From the NCBI RefSeq assembly GCF_033568475.1, contig NW_027331831.1, positions 15,872,001-15,936,000 on the forward strand: DNA of 64,000 bases, given 5' to 3'. The stretch's first letter is position 1; the number at the start of each line of letters is the position of its first letter. This DNA comes from Henckelia pumila. Lineage: Eukaryota > Streptophyta > Magnoliopsida > Lamiales > Gesneriaceae. Positions 46,442 to 59,296 of this stretch are shown piece by piece. A program made the translations under genes and the position numbers. Below the pieces are notes generated by a model, which was not told where the DNA came from, did no database searches, and was given only the letters and a program-made list of their open reading frames with translations.

Positions 46442-48510
46442 TGTAACGCCCTGTTTTTTATCTTAAATGAGTTTATTTGAGTTAATCAGAGATTACAGAG
46501 TTCTCGAGCCGGTTTGATTTTTGATCAGGGTCCTTTTTGCAAATTTTGGAAATTTCAGGGACTAAAATGCAAATATTGATTTTTATATATTATCTACACA
46601 TAGATTTTAATTGGATAAGTATTCATCTTCTACTCCTTAGCCGCCTCCTCCATTAGAGCCGCCCCCTTCTCATTCCAAGCTTTGGGATTTCAGTCCGAGC
46701 TCGATCCGTCCGTTGGAAATTATTTCTGAAGGCAGATTAGCGATCACTGCTGCGAGAGCTTCGTTCTATCGTAAGTTTTTCTACGATCAGATACATTCTA
46801 GTTTTTGGATGTTGTTAGAATCGTTCTAGATTCGAGTATGTTGTTCTCTTCAGAGTTCTGATCGTTTATTATCTGTCGAATTTGAATTAGAGCGACGTTC
46901 GGAATTGTTATGATTTTTGGAAGCTATTTTCGAAAATCATGGTTTTGAGATTTGTTGGGTTTGTCTTGTTGTTGTTGTATTAGCATTGAATTGAGTTGAT
47001 ATCGGTATTGAACTGCTGTCTGCGTTGCCGGTTTGTTCAGTTATAGCCGTTATGCCGTCGGTTTGAGTTTTGGAGTTTCAAACCGTTTTGAGTTATGAAC
47101 TTGGCTTGTAAGTTGATCGTGGCTATTGATCAATCATCTCTTGTATTCGTACAGATTCGTTGGAGTTGTCGAGCCCTGTGTTAGCAGCATTTGATCTTCG
47201 AGAGTTGGACGAAGAACGGTAAAGAGATTTCCATGAACCGTTGATTGTTGTTTAGGTTGTATAGTTGTTGATACAATCTTTTGTTGTAGCTTTCCAGAAG
47301 TTGGAACTACTGCCTTGAGAGGTAAAAGCAGTCATCGTAGCGGGATAGCATACTCGAGACAGCTTAGTTCTTGAGTTTCCCTTTTTAAATCACATACTTG
47401 TTTGTACACTTGTTCTAGCATGAAGAACTTGTGTCTTGTTGATTTCTTGGACTTTTGTTATGTGGCTTATGTTATGTTTCTGTTATGCATTCATCTTGAG
47501 CCAATCTTGCTTTCAGCGGGCAGAACCGCCCTTTTTGTTTAGACGTTTGGGAACTATGATTGAGTGGCCTGTGTCGTAGTCGTTTCGCCTGGTGCTAGCA
47601 TACTCATTATAGTTTCTCAAAGTCTAGAGGAGTGGGATATGTGGCACCACCTCGATTGGGAGAGTCGGTGAGTCGTTACGTGATCTCATCCTCGGGATCC
47701 CAAAAGCACTGCAACAATCCCTTGTTTATCAGAATCAATATCCTGGTTTTTAAAGACATGGATATCATTAACCTTGACTTGAATATGTTGTCTTGATAGC
47801 ATGTTTTCTATTTATTATTTGATATGTTGCTTTTACTGGGATTATCATTCTCACCGGTTATCTGGCTGTTGCTTTGTTTTGTATGTGTACTTGGCAACAG
47901 GTGGGGCAGGACCAAGTCAGAAGAGGCATGGTTAGCTTCGAGGGAAAGATGTAGAAGTGAGACTCGGTTTAGAAGTCGTGTCGGCATGTCTACCTAGTTT
48001 ATGTTAGAACATGTTTAGATCTCGAACTTCGTTGTTTATGTTGTATCGATTATGCGAGCTCCTCGATTTCATGTTTTTCCATATGCGTAGTTGAACGACT
48101 CTAGAATCTTCATGTATTAATTGGAGATAGTATGTTTTGATGCATGATTGTATATTGAATGTGTGAGTTTGAGTTCAGCTAGCTTCTGCTATTCTTTTTG
48201 CCATGTTTCTGTCCTCGCTCGATCTGCAAGATCTTGCGGATCAAGCGAGAGAAAATGTTCAGTCCTCTGTTTTAGGATTTTTGTGTCTCGCTCGATCCGT
48301 AAGATCTTGCGGATCGAGCGAGGGCTGTTTTGCCTCGGACAAAGGATTGAGATTTTTGGCTCGCTCGATCTGCAAGATCTTGCAGATCGAGCGGAGCACT
48401 GTTCATTTTAAAAAAAAAAAAAGAAAATTTTTATTGCTTTTAATCTTGGTTCTTGATTGACTAATTGTTGTTTAATACCGAGATTAGTTGTTTAGAACCG
48501 AGGTCTCACA
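46442..48510 (+). repeat. Chromovirus 5' LTR
   Basis: 2069 bp. By eye it matches the 3' LTR (53478-55547) over its full length. Differences cluster around 46625-46650. It contains three 73-bp-spaced palindromes near its end. Confidence 0.95.
48214..48392. repeat. Three palindromes at 73-bp spacing, 5' LTR
   Basis: 36-bp near-palindromes at 48214-48249 and 48287-48322, centred on AAGATCTT, and a perfect 30-bp palindrome at 48363-48392 (GCTCGATCTGCAAGA and its complement). The first has two arm mismatches and the second one. Transcribed, each would form a stem of about 15-18 bp. Confidence 0.9.
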
Positions 48511-48515
48511 TTAAA

Positions 48516-48530
48516 TGGTATCACAGAATT
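48516..48530 (+). other. Chromovirus primer-binding site
   Basis: TGGTATCACAGAATT begins 5 bp after the LTR. It resembles the tRNA-iMet complement TGGTATCAGAGC of many plant LTR elements, with mismatches after TATCA. Confidence 0.75.
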
Positions 48531-48811
48531 AAGATTCTTGGTTGAACTAGAGTGAGCGGGGTAGATCGAGTCTGCGTGTATTGGCTCCTCGCATGTGTTT
48601 GAATTATTTTAACTGTGTACTTAATTCCATGCGAGCATGCTTTATTATTGAGAATTATTGAATTACATGTTTATGTGATTTAATTTATAATGCATGATCT
48701 ACTTGAGATATAACTTTTTCTGTTATCGACTGGTATCCGATATTCCAAGCGGTTATAAGGGCACTGATTGTAGCGATTGAGATATCTCGTGTCCTAACCT
48801 TTGATTATCAG

Positions 48812-51800
48812 ATGGGTCCTCGTCGAGTGATAAACAGAAATACACCGCCAGTTATTCCTACGACTGAGCAAGCTAGCACTGAAGTTGATCAGTTGGATGC
48901 TTCAGCAACTCCTATGGAAACCTTGTTGAAGAGGTTTTAGTCGTTCAATCCGCCGTTGTTGATGAGTTCAGAAAACCCAGTTGACTGTGAAAGTTGGTTG
49001 GATGATATTGATCAGTTGTTTGATTCCATTGACTACACAGATGATCGTAGAATTAGGTTAGTCATTCATCAGCAACGTGGGGTTGCTAAGAGCTGGTGGA
49101 TTATGACAAAGAAAGCAATAGAGAATAGAGGTACGGAAGTTACTTGGACTCTTTTTAAATCTGAATTCTATAAGCGGTTTTTCCCTATCTCGTACCGTAA
49201 GGACAAGGTAGCAGAATTTGCCAATTTGAGACAAGGGAATCTGAACATCGAAGAGTACGTTGCCAAGTTTGATAGTCTGTTGCATTTTGCACCACTAATT
49301 GCAGGAGATGAAGAAGCTAAGGCAGATCACTTCATTAATGGCTTGAATCCTGACATCTTCACTTTGGTGAACACTGCTAGGCCAGACAACTTTGCGGACG
49401 CCATGAATCACGCAAAGGGAGCAGAAGCAGGCTTGTGGAGGCAAAGAGGTAATCAGGTAGCACCTCAGCAGCAGAGGCAGTATCAGAACCAACCATCTCA
49501 GTATCATAATCAGCCACCACAGCATCAGAACCAGCAGCAAAGGTATGAAGGTGGAAACAGTGGGGGAAACAGAAAGGATCAGTACAAGGCAAGAGGTAAA
49601 CAGTTCAAGAGGCAGGGAAACAGTTCGTCCAGTTCCGGTGGTTCGAAGCAATTCGGTTCAGGACCAAGTTCTGGGTCATCATCCTTGTACTGCAGCAAGT
49701 GTGGACGAAGACACTCACCGGATCAGTGTGTGGGAGTCTTTGGTAATTGTAACACCTGTCAGCAACCGGGACACTTCTCTAATGTGTGCCCACAGCGTAA
49801 CAGAGATAGAGCTCAGAGTGGGAGTTCGTCTAGACCTGCAGCTCAGATTGAGAGGCAGTCTTCTGCAGTTCACTCTTTCCAGCCTCAGCAGCAGAACAGA
49901 CAGGGAGGTAACTCTAGTGCAAATCAGCCTCCGAGACAGCAGGCACGAGTCTTTGCATTGACAGAGGATCAGGCTCAGGCAGCACCTGACGATGTTATAG
50001 CAGGTAACTGTTCAATTTTCGGTTATTCTGCTTATGTCTTGATAGATACAGGTGCTTCCCATTCCTTTATCTCTGAGAAATTTGTGTTATTGCATGCTTT
50101 GCCTACTGAGTTGTTGCCTACAGTAGTAGCTGTTACTTCACCTTTGGGTGGAGGAATTGTTTCTGTCAGATTAGTCAGGAACTGTGAACTGTGTTTTGAA
50201 GGAAATTTGTTAGAATTCGACTGTATTGTACTTGGACTGTCAGATTTTGATTGTATTGTCGGTATACATGCTTTAACCAAGTACAGGGCAACAGTCGATT
50301 ATTTTCTGAAGGTTGTCAGGTTCAGACCTGAAATGGCAGACGAGTGGAAGTTCTTTGGTAAGGGTTCTCGATCTAGAATTCCTTTGATTTCAGTGTTATC
50401 TATGACTCGTTTACTACAGAAAGGTGCAGAAGGATTTTTGGTGTATGCAGTTGATGTACTGAAATCTAGCCCAGCTTTGGTAGATTTACCGGTGGTTAGA
50501 GAATTTGCGGATGTATTCCCGAAAGATATTCTTGGATTGCCGCCTATTCGAGAAATCGAATTCAGCATTGACTTAGTGCCAGGTACTCAACCTATTTCAA
50601 AAGATCCTTATCGTATGACACTTGTTGAATTGAGAGAGTTGAAGGAACAACTTGAGGATTTGATTGCCAAGGGATACATCAGACCTAGTGTATCGCCTTG
50701 GGGTGCTCCTGTGCTTTTTGTTCGGAAAAATGATGGTTCTATGCGGCTCTGTATCGAATACCGCCAATTGAATCAGGCTATAGTTAAGAACATGTATCCT
50801 TTACCCCGAATAGATGACCTTTTTGATCAGCTGCAGGGTTCTTCTGTCTACTCTAAGATTGATCTGAGGTCAGGTTATCACCAGTTGAGAGTGCAAGAGG
50901 AAGACGTTCCTAAGACCGCATTCAGGACGAGGTATGGTCACTTTGAGTTTATAGTCATGCCGTTCGGTTTGACCAACGCTCCAGCGGTTTTTATGGTTTG
51001 ATGAACCGTATCTTTCAGCGCTATTTAGATGAGTTTGTCATTATCTTTATCGATGATATTCTTATCTACTCGAAGAACCGTATTGACCATGCAGAGCACT
51101 TGAGGACCGTACTGCAGATTTTGCGAGTTGAGCAGTTGTTTGCCAAGCTGTCTAAGTGTGAATTCTAGTTAGATCGAGTTGTCTTTCTCGGTCATATTAT
51201 TTCTGAAGATGGGATTTCTGTCGATCCCAGCAAGATTGAAGCGGTTATGAATTGGCCTAGACCTACATCAGTACCTGAGATCCGAAGCTTCATGGGTTTA
51301 GCTGGTTATTACCGTCGTTTCATCGAGGGTTTCTCGTCTATTGCCAAGCCAATTACCCAGCTAACTCAGAAGAATGCGCCTTTTGTTTGGACTCCAGATT
51401 GTGAGGCTAGCTTTGTTGATCTGAAGAGGAGACTGACCAGTGCTCCAATTCTTTCTATTCCGAAGGGTACTGGAGGTTTCACAGTCTATTGTGATGCTTC
51501 TAACCAAGGCTTGGGTTGTGTTCTTATGCAGCATAAGCATGTGATAGCGTATGCATCGAGACAGCTGAAACCGCATGAGACCCGTTATCCGGTTCACGAT
51601 CTTGAACTAGCTGCGATCGTCTTTGCACTGAAGATCTGGCGTCACTATCTTTATGGTGAGTCTTTCGAGATCTTTTCTGACCATAAGAGCCTTAAGTATT
51701 TGTTTTCACAGGCGGAGCTGAATATGAGACAGAGAAGATGGTTAGATCTGTTGAAAGATTTTGACTGCGAAATCAAGTATTATCCCGGGAAGTCGAATGC

Positions 51801-53379
51801 AGTTGCAGATGCCTTGAGCCGAAAGCTTTGTTCTTTATCTCTTTCTACTATTGGTGTTTCTCAGTTGATCGATGATTGTTGCACTTCTGGTTTAGAGTTT
51901 GAAACAGATAGGGAGACTATCAGAGTGTTTGCTATTCAAGCCGAACCGGAGTTATTTGTTGCAATCAGAGAAGCACAGAAGTCTGAGCCGAGCATTCAGG
52001 TTTCAGTAGAGAAAGTCAAATCTGGGCATCAGTCAGAATTCCAGGTTAGAGATGACGTCTTGTTTGTGAATAACCGTATTGTTGTGCCTGATGTTGCGGA
52101 GTTGAGACAGCGTATTCTCCGAGAGGCTCATTGCAGTCGGTTCAGTATTCATCCTGGAGGTCGTAAGATGTACAACGATCTGAAGAGTCAGTTCTGGTGG
52201 AAGAGAATGAAGAGCGACGTAGCAAGGTTTGTATCTCGGTGTTTGAATTGTCAGCAGGTAAAAGCAGAGCGGAAGCGACCAGGAGGTCTTTTGCACAGTC
52301 TATCTGTTCCTGAATGGAAATGGGATCACATTTCTATGGATTTTGTCACGAAGCTACCATGATCCGTTTGAGGATGCGATGCTATTTGGGTAGTGATCGA
52401 CCGATTGACGAAGTCTGCTTGTTTTATTCCGTACAAGATGACGTATCGTCATGATCAGATGGCTGAGTTGTATGTTAGCAATGTTGTGAGATTGCATGGT
52501 GTGCCGAAGTCGATCATTTCAGACAGAGATCCTAGATTCACTTCGCACTTCTGGCATAGTCTTCAGGAGGCACTTGGTACTCGATTGCATCTGAGTACAG
52601 CTTATCATCATCCTCAGACAGATGGACAGTCAGAGCGGACTATCCAGACATTAGAGGATATGCTGCGAGCGGTGGTGCTAAACTTTGGCACTAGTTGGCA
52701 GGATTCTATGCCTCTTGTCGAGTTTTCTTACAACAACAGCTTCCAAGCGAGTATCGGTATGGCGCCTTTTGAGGCTTTGTATGGCAAGAAGTGCCGATCT
52801 CCGCTGTTTTGGGATGATTTGTCCGAGTCACCAGATTTGGGGCCGGAAATGCTTCGAGATATGGCAGAGCAGGTTAAGATCATTCAGACCAGAATGAAGT
52901 CAGCTCAAGATAGACAGGCGAAGTATGCGAATGTCAGACGTAGACCTCTGAGTTTCGAGCAGGGAGACCGCGTTTTCCTTAAGATTTCTCCGTTCAAAGA
53001 CACTGTCAGATTCGGTAAGAGAGGGAAGTTATCTCCGAGATTCATCGGGCCGTACGAGATTCTCGAGAAGATAGGCGATCTTGCTTACAGACTTGCACTT
53101 CCTCCGTCTTTATCTGGTATTCACGACGTTTTTCACGTCTCTATGCTGCGAAATTATCATCCAGATCCTTCTCATATCCTTCAGCCTGACGAAGCCGAGT
53201 TAGACGAGACTCTGAGCTATTTTGAACGACCGATTCAGATCCTTGATCGGAAAGAAAAGCAACTCAGAACCAAGTTGATTCCGTTGGTGAAAGTACAGTG
53301 GAGCCGTCACGGAGTCGAGGAAGCGACTTGGGAGACAGAATCTGACATGAGACAACGATTTCCGGAGTTATTCGGATGA
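48812..53379 (+). pseudogene. Chromovirus Gag-Pol polyprotein (four stops, one frameshift)
   Basis: Starts MGPRRVINRN at 48812. A TAG at 48938 stops it at codon 43, and the frame then runs open to 51001. The gag domain (SWWIMTKKA ... FINGLNPD) is followed by Gln-rich sequence, a CCHC knuckle ([14 protein letters not shown]) and the protease motif [11 protein letters not shown] 1-bp loss near 50997 shifts frame 2 to frame 1 within reverse transcriptase, whose [10 protein letters not shown] lies in the new frame. Further stops are TAG at 51166 and TGA at 52360 and 52369. RNase H has [15 protein letters not shown]. Integrase has the HHCC zinc region ([10 protein letters not shown] ... CLNCQQVK), then VVIDRLTKSA, ISDRDPRF and DGQSERTIQTL. 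The last about 50 residues (VKVQWSRHGVEEATWE) form a chromodomain-like module that directs integration to marked chromatin. Confidence 0.95.
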
Positions 53380-53464
53380 CGTGAGTTCTTTTTACTGTCT
53401 TTAGTTCTTTATTCTATCTTATGAGTTGTGGTTCTCGTTGATTTCGAGGACGAAATCTCTTCTT

Positions 53465-53477
53465 AGTGGGGGAGAAT
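53465..53477 (+). other. Chromovirus polypurine tract
   Basis: AGTGGGGGAGAAT directly before the 3' LTR, the expected plus-strand primer. Confidence 0.85.
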
Positions 53478-55547
53478 TGTAACACCCTGTTTTTATCTTA
53501 AATGAGTTTATTTGAGTTAATCAAAGATTACAGAGTTCTCGAGCCGGTTTGATTTTTGATCAGGGTCCTTTTTGCAAATTTTGGAAATTTCAGGGACTAA
53601 AATGCAAATATTGATTTTTATATATTATCTACACATAGATTTTAATTGGAGAAGTCTTCATCTTCTCCTCCGTAGCCGCCTCCTCCATTAGAGCCGCCCC
53701 CTTCTCATTCCAAGCTTTGGGATTTCAGTCCGAGCTCGATCCGTCCGTTGGAAATTATTTCTGAAGGCAGATTAGCGATCATTGCTGCGAGAGCTTCGTT
53801 CTATCATAAGTTTTTCTACGATCAGATACATTCTAGTTTTTGGGTGTTGTTAGAATCGTTCTAGATTCGAGTATGTTGTTCTCTTTAGAGTTCTGATCGT
53901 TTATTATCTGTCGGTTTTGAATTAGAGCGATGTTCGGAATTGTTATGATTTTTGGAAGCTATTTTCGAAAATCATGGTTTTGAGATTTTTTGGGTTTGTC
54001 TTGTTGTTGTTGTATTAGCATTGAATTGAGTTGATATCGGTATTGAACTGCTGTCTGCGTTGCCGGTTTGTTCAGTTATAGCCGTTATGCCGTCGGTTTG
54101 AGTTTTGGAGTTTCGAACCGTTTTGAGTTATGAACTTGGCTTGTAAGTTGATCGTGGCTATTGATCAATCATCTCTTGTATTCGTACAGATTCGTTGGAG
54201 TTGTCGAGCCCTGTGTTAGCAGCATTTGATCTTCGAGAGTTGGACGAAGAACGGTAAAGAGATTTCCATGAACCGTTGATTGTTGTTTAGGTTGTATAGT
54301 TGTTGATACAATCTTTTGTTGTAGCTTTCCAGAAGTTGGAACTACTGCCTTGAGAGGTAAAAGCAGTCATCGTAGCGGGATAGCATACTCGAGACAGCTT
54401 AGTTCTTGAGTTTCCCTTTTTAAATCACATACTTGTTTGTACACTTGTTCTAGCATGAAGAACTTGTGTCTTGTTGATTTCTTGGACTTTTGTTATGTGG
54501 CTTATGTTATGTTTCTGTTATGCATTCATCTTGAGCCAATCTTGCTTTCAGCGGGCAGAACCGCCCTTTTTGTTTAGACGTTTGGGAACTATGATTGAGT
54601 GGCCTGGGTCGTAGTCGTTTCGCCTGGTGCTAGCATACTCATTATAGTTTCTCAAAGTCTAGAGGAGTGGGATATGTGGCACCACCTCGATTGGGAGAGT
54701 CGGTGAGTCGTTACGTGATCTCATCCTCGGGATCCCAAAAGCACTGCAGCAATCCCTTGTTTATCAGAATCGATATCCTGGTTTTTAAAGACATGGATAT
54801 CATTAACCTTGACTTGAATATGTTGTCTTGATAGCATGTTGTCTATTTATTATTTGATATGTTTCTTTTACTGGGATTATCATTCTCACCGGTTATCTGG
54901 CTGTTGCTTTGTTTTGTATGTGTACTTGGCAACAGGTGGGGCAGGACCAAGTCAGAAGAGGCATGGTTAGCTTCGAGGGAAAGATGTAGAAGTGAGACTC
55001 GGTTTAGAAGTCGTGTCGGCATGTCTACCTAGTTTATGTTAGAACATGTTTAGATCTCGAACTTCGTTGTTTATGTTGTATCGATTATGCGAGCTCCTCG
55101 ATTTCATGTTTTTCCATATGCGTAGTTGAACGACTCTAGAATCTTCATGTATTAATTGGAGATAGTATGTTTTGATGCATGATTGTATATTGAATGTGTG
55201 AGTTTGAGTTCAGCTAGCTTCTGCTGTTCTTTTTGCCATGTTTCTGTCCTCGCTCGATCTGCAAGATCTTGCGGATCGAGCGAGAGAAAATGTTCAGTCC
55301 TCTGTTTTAGGATTTTTGTGTCTCGCTCGATCCGCAAGATCTTGCGGATCGAGCGAGGGCTGTTTTGCCTCGGACAGAGGCTTGAGATTTTTGGCTCGCT
55401 CGATCTGCAAGATCTTGCAGATCGAGCGGAGCACTGTTCATTTAAAAAAAAAGAAAAAAGAAAATTTTTATTGCTTTTAATCTTGGTTCTTGACTGACTA
55501 ATTGTTGTTTAATACCGAGATTAGTTGTTTAGAACCGAGGTCTCACA
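53478..55547 (+). repeat. Chromovirus 3' LTR
   Basis: 2070 bp, same ends and content as the 5' LTR. Confidence 0.95.
55249..55427. repeat. Three palindromes at 73-bp spacing, 3' LTR
   Basis: Counterparts of those in the 5' LTR, starting at 55249, 55322 and about 55395. Here the arms are more nearly perfect: one mismatch in the first, none in the second. The 5' copies have therefore decayed slightly. Confidence 0.9.
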
Positions 55548-55969
55548 AGATGGATACAACAGTCAGTCAGACTGAAGGTCACATCCAGAAGGTTCGAAAT
55601 TAAATTTCGAAAATTAGAAAAAGAAAATAGCAAAAAGTGGCCAACACTGGGTAGGAAATTTTTCCTTGATCGGTCCAACATTTGACGCACCCAGGTCACA
55701 CTCGTACGCTTGCACACAACTCAAGCCTTTTTTGTGCAAATCGGGCCCTTGATTTGCACTCCCCTGCACAGGCACGCGCGCGAGAGAGAGCCTCTTGACC
55801 AATAAATTTTACACCTTCATAAAATGTAACTCAATATAAGCTCACCAATTTTTCTTTTCCTATTCAATGTGGGATACTTCCACATGCCTTCCATATGGAA
55901 AAACCAATTTCCATTCATTATGGAAAAAGCCCAATATTATCTCAAGCCAATAAATCTCAAAGTCCAACA
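55548..55969 (-). repeat. Copia (minus) 3' LTR, proximal half
   Basis: From the second copy of the chromovirus target duplication (55548-55552) to the LTR start TGTTGGACT (minus strand, 55969). Directly outside is the purine tract ATGTGAGGGAT. It shares AATATTATCTCAA...AATCTCAAA with the 5' LTR remnant near 59820-59858. Confidence 0.8.
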
Positions 55970-56537
55970 ATCCCTCACATAAATGGAAATTAAAAGATAA
56001 ACGAAGATAGTCGTGATAAAGTTCAACAGTTGAATCCTACATAAGATAGGTAGGCATTACCCTTTGAACCTTTCCTTGTGAAAGTATAATAATTCACTGG
56101 TTGACAGTAGACGCGATGTATTTAAACTGTACATCTGTTTGTGTAAATTAAGATATACTTCACACAGGACTCTCCCTGATACAATTCAATTCTCATGATT
56201 GTGTTCATTTTGGCCATGAACACACGCTTGGTTCTGTAAGAGGGTCTAGAATTTAGCCTTGTAATTCCTTCGAAGCGGCCCCACTTCTCTCTCACATAGG
56301 TGATTCTACATTGAATTTCATCAGAATCATTAAAAGCAATATGCTTATCCTCAACATTCACTGTTTGCAATAGGAATAGACTAGGGATAACCTCCACAGT
56401 GATCTACCAAATCAGTGCGATTAGGTTGTCCCGTTGAACCTAGTTCTTGGGATCTCCAGTCAGCATAGGTTGGGTTTTCCTTCGCACCAATTTATTTTAT
56501 AGGCTTTAGTCTCATTCCTTTTGATGATTTCAACTAA

Positions 56538-59130
56538 CTATCTGTTTAACCCTTTGGTTAACGGATCTGCTATATTATCCTTTGACTTTACATAGTCAAT
56601 AGAGATAACTTCAGTTGAGAGTAGTTGTCTAATGGTATTGTGTCTACGACGTATATGTCTAGACTTACCATTATACATGTTGCTTTGTGCCCTTCCAATT
56701 TCAGATTGACTATGACAATGAATGCAAATAGTCGGTACAGGTTTAAACCATCCTGGAACATCTTCTAAGAATAGACGTGATAACGACATTTTGTGTGCAT
56801 TATTTTATGTTATTTTTATGTATATTTTGCATGCATTCGTATTGTCTCATTTTGTTTTTGTGTGTTTTTATGTGATTTAATGCATATGTGTGTATTTCAC
56901 TCTTCCGGTTGATTTTTGTAGGAATTTGTGAAGAAATCATGATTTTAGGGCAAGAGAAGAGCCGTAAGAATGAATTATGGAGCAGTAATGGTCAAAAATT
57001 CATTTTTAATGATTGCCAAATCAAATCTTCACCGTTCAAAATAAATTTCAAGATGTTTTGAAGCTGCTGTCCAAATTTCAGCTCGATCCAACGGTTAAAA
57101 TTCAAGTTATGAATTTTTCAAGAATTATGCGCGAGATGGAATATTTTAATGGGAAGAGGACAGATCACAACTCGCCTGAGCGCACGAACAGGCGCCCGAG
57201 CGAGCCTGGAACAACTTGAAAAAAATAAAACATAAAATATCTCACTCGGGCGCATGTTCTTGCGCTCGAGCGTGATCTTGGAGTCCAGAAAAATAAAATT
57301 CTGAGAAAATTAAATTGTGGACTCGTCGGGCTTTATTTTATGGGCTTTCAAAGCCATATAAAAGGGAGACTTAACAACAGATGAAAGGGGGATTCACGCA
57401 GCAAAACAGAAGGAGGCGGCTAGGCTTGGAGATTGGAGATCTGCTCCATTTTCTTCAGAGTTTTTTCTTCCTTTCTTCTCTTGATTATTAAACCTTTTGT
57501 TTGAATTATTGTTTTCATTATTTGATTAGTTTCTCTTCAACCAAGACGATGAGATTGGACCAAACAATTTTATGTTTAACATGTGGATGTTGATTTGAGA
57601 TTTTTAGATTTTTATTAAGATTATTGATTGTTGGATTTATATTCTATCTTATGAATAACCTGATCAATTATTTACTTGCATGTTAATTGATTCTAATTCG
57701 ACAGATTAAGAATTGATTTCGATCACTCCAATAATTGACATATGGTTAAACCGACTAGAAATAGTATTCGGTTTCAGTATGCGATTTTAGGTGAAAAATG
57801 AATTCTCACGATTCTCAATGCATTTGAATTTGATTTGAATTATGAAAGATTAATCCGTCAATATTTGAATAGGTTTAACTGTTCTAAAAATAGACTGTTA
57901 AATAAATTAGAAAAATTCGTCGTGATTTAAGATTAAATCTGGATCCTAGATTTGCCACTTGTTTGTAATTTTTTTGGTATCTGTGTGTGTCTTGGTTGTC
58001 TCAATTTAATTGAATTTATTCTTATTCTATTTTAAATTCTTATTATTTTTAATAATTGAATTTTTATTTAATTATTAGCACTCCTATTTATTATTCTGTC
58101 TAGATTAAGCTAAATAATTAAATCTTGAGATTTTTGACTACAGTCTCTGTGGGATCGATACTTGGACTCATTGTCCACTTACTATAACTTGACCTGGTAT
58201 GCTTGCCAGTAATTATTTTTAATACCGAATTAAGCGGTCAAAACGCAACCATTCAGCTTCTTCAGCACACTTATCAAGTGCGATAAACTCAGATTCCATC
58301 GTGGATCTGGCTATTACAGTTTGTTTAGAAGATTTCCAAGCAATTGATGCACCTCCTAAAGTGAATACAAATTCACTTATAGATTTTGAGTCTTTCATAT
58401 CAGATATTCAGTTTGCATCACTGTATCCTTCAATAACAGCACGATATCTAGTATAGTGCAGCCCAAGATCACAAGTGTACCTTAAGTACCTTAGCAATAT
58501 GATAGTTGTTTTCCAGTGTTCATCTCCTGGATTACTCGTGAATTTTCTCAATTTGCTTACTGCATAGGCTATGTCTGGTCGTGTACAACTCATTAGTACA
58601 TCAAACTTCGAATTACTCGAGAGTATTCTAATTGGGAGATACTCTCACCCCGATTCTTCGATAGATGTTGACTCGTATCTATCGGGGTTCTAGCCAGTGC
58701 AGATTCATCCTTATTGAATTTTTCCAGTATTTTATCTACATAATGTGATAGACTTAGAACCATCCCTTCTGATGTTCTATGAATTTTAATTTCAAGGATG
58801 ACATCGGCTAATCCCAAATCCTTCATGTCGAATTTCGATTTCAGCAGTTTTTTAGTGGATTTGATCATCTTATCATTGCTTTCGATGATAAGTATGTCAT
58901 CTATATAAAGACATAAAATGACATAGCCACTTTCAGTGTTCTTTACGTATACACATTTTTCACACTCATTGACTTTAAATCTACTTTTTAGCATGACTTT
59001 GTCAGTTTTTTTCGTGTCATTGTTTTGGTTTTTGCTTTAAGCCATACAAAGACTTCACCAATTTACAAGCCTTATTTTCTTGCACAGGTGCAGAAAATCC
59101 TTTAGGTAGTTCCATGTAAATTTCTTCTTC
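56538..59130 (-). pseudogene. Copia (minus) Pol: end of reverse transcriptase and RNase H, interrupted
   Basis: Reading leftward: LVKSLYGLK-type sequence near 59060-59130, the RT active site LYIDDILII (about 58905), and connection sequence to [14 protein letters not shown] (about 58590). RNase H (EGYSDAN, then the EF-ALD region near 58290) follows. The solo LTR then breaks the frame at 58241/56777, after which the C-terminus resumes (ICIHCHSQSEIGRAQ, RHNTIRQLLS, ADPLTKGLNR) and ends at 56538. Several frameshifts and stops are present. Domains before RT are absent. Confidence 0.88.
56778..58240 (+). mobile_element. Solo LTR related to the LARD family
   Basis: 1463 bp, starts TGATAACGACATTTTGTGTG and ends AATTAAGCGGTCA. 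The flanks AGACG (56773-56777) and AAACG (58241-58245) are a target duplication with one mismatch. Near its end, GGGATCGATACTTGGACTC and CTTGACCTGGT match the element strand of the LARD LTRs at 5204 and 8923. It is thus the same LTR family in the opposite orientation, a diverged member. No internal sequence remains, as expected after LTR-LTR recombination. Confidence 0.88.
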
Positions 59131-59296
59131 TACAAGGCGGCAATTGCAAGTATCACTCGAACTGAATTGAAGTTATTCTCGCTACTAGAGAATAAGTGTC
59201 AAAGTAATCAAGCCCTTCACGTTGACGGTAACCCTTGACTAACATCTATTGTTCCATATGATTTCATTTTCATCTTTCCATTGAGGTCCATCAGAT

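Larger units (their letters stand above)
46442..55547 (+). mobile_element. Ty3 chromovirus (Tekay/Del-like), complete but defective, 9.1 kb
   Basis: LTRs of 2069 and 2070 bp start TGTAAC and end GGTCTCACA, with the duplication AGATG at 46437-46441 and 55548-55552. Domain order is gag, protease, reverse transcriptase, RNase H, integrase, then a chromodomain-like C-terminus. This order and the chromodomain define the chromoviruses, and the long LTRs fit Tekay/Del. A few dozen LTR differences and four stops plus one frameshift in the coding region indicate moderate age. Confidence 0.95.

Noticed and set aside
48148..48411. 87-codon open frame in the chromovirus LTR
   Set aside because: It is a translation of the three 73-bp-spaced palindromes and recurs in the other LTR.
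49545..49961. 138-codon overlapping gene in the chromovirus
   Set aside because: Alternative-frame reading of the Gln-rich gag region; no independent evidence of coding.
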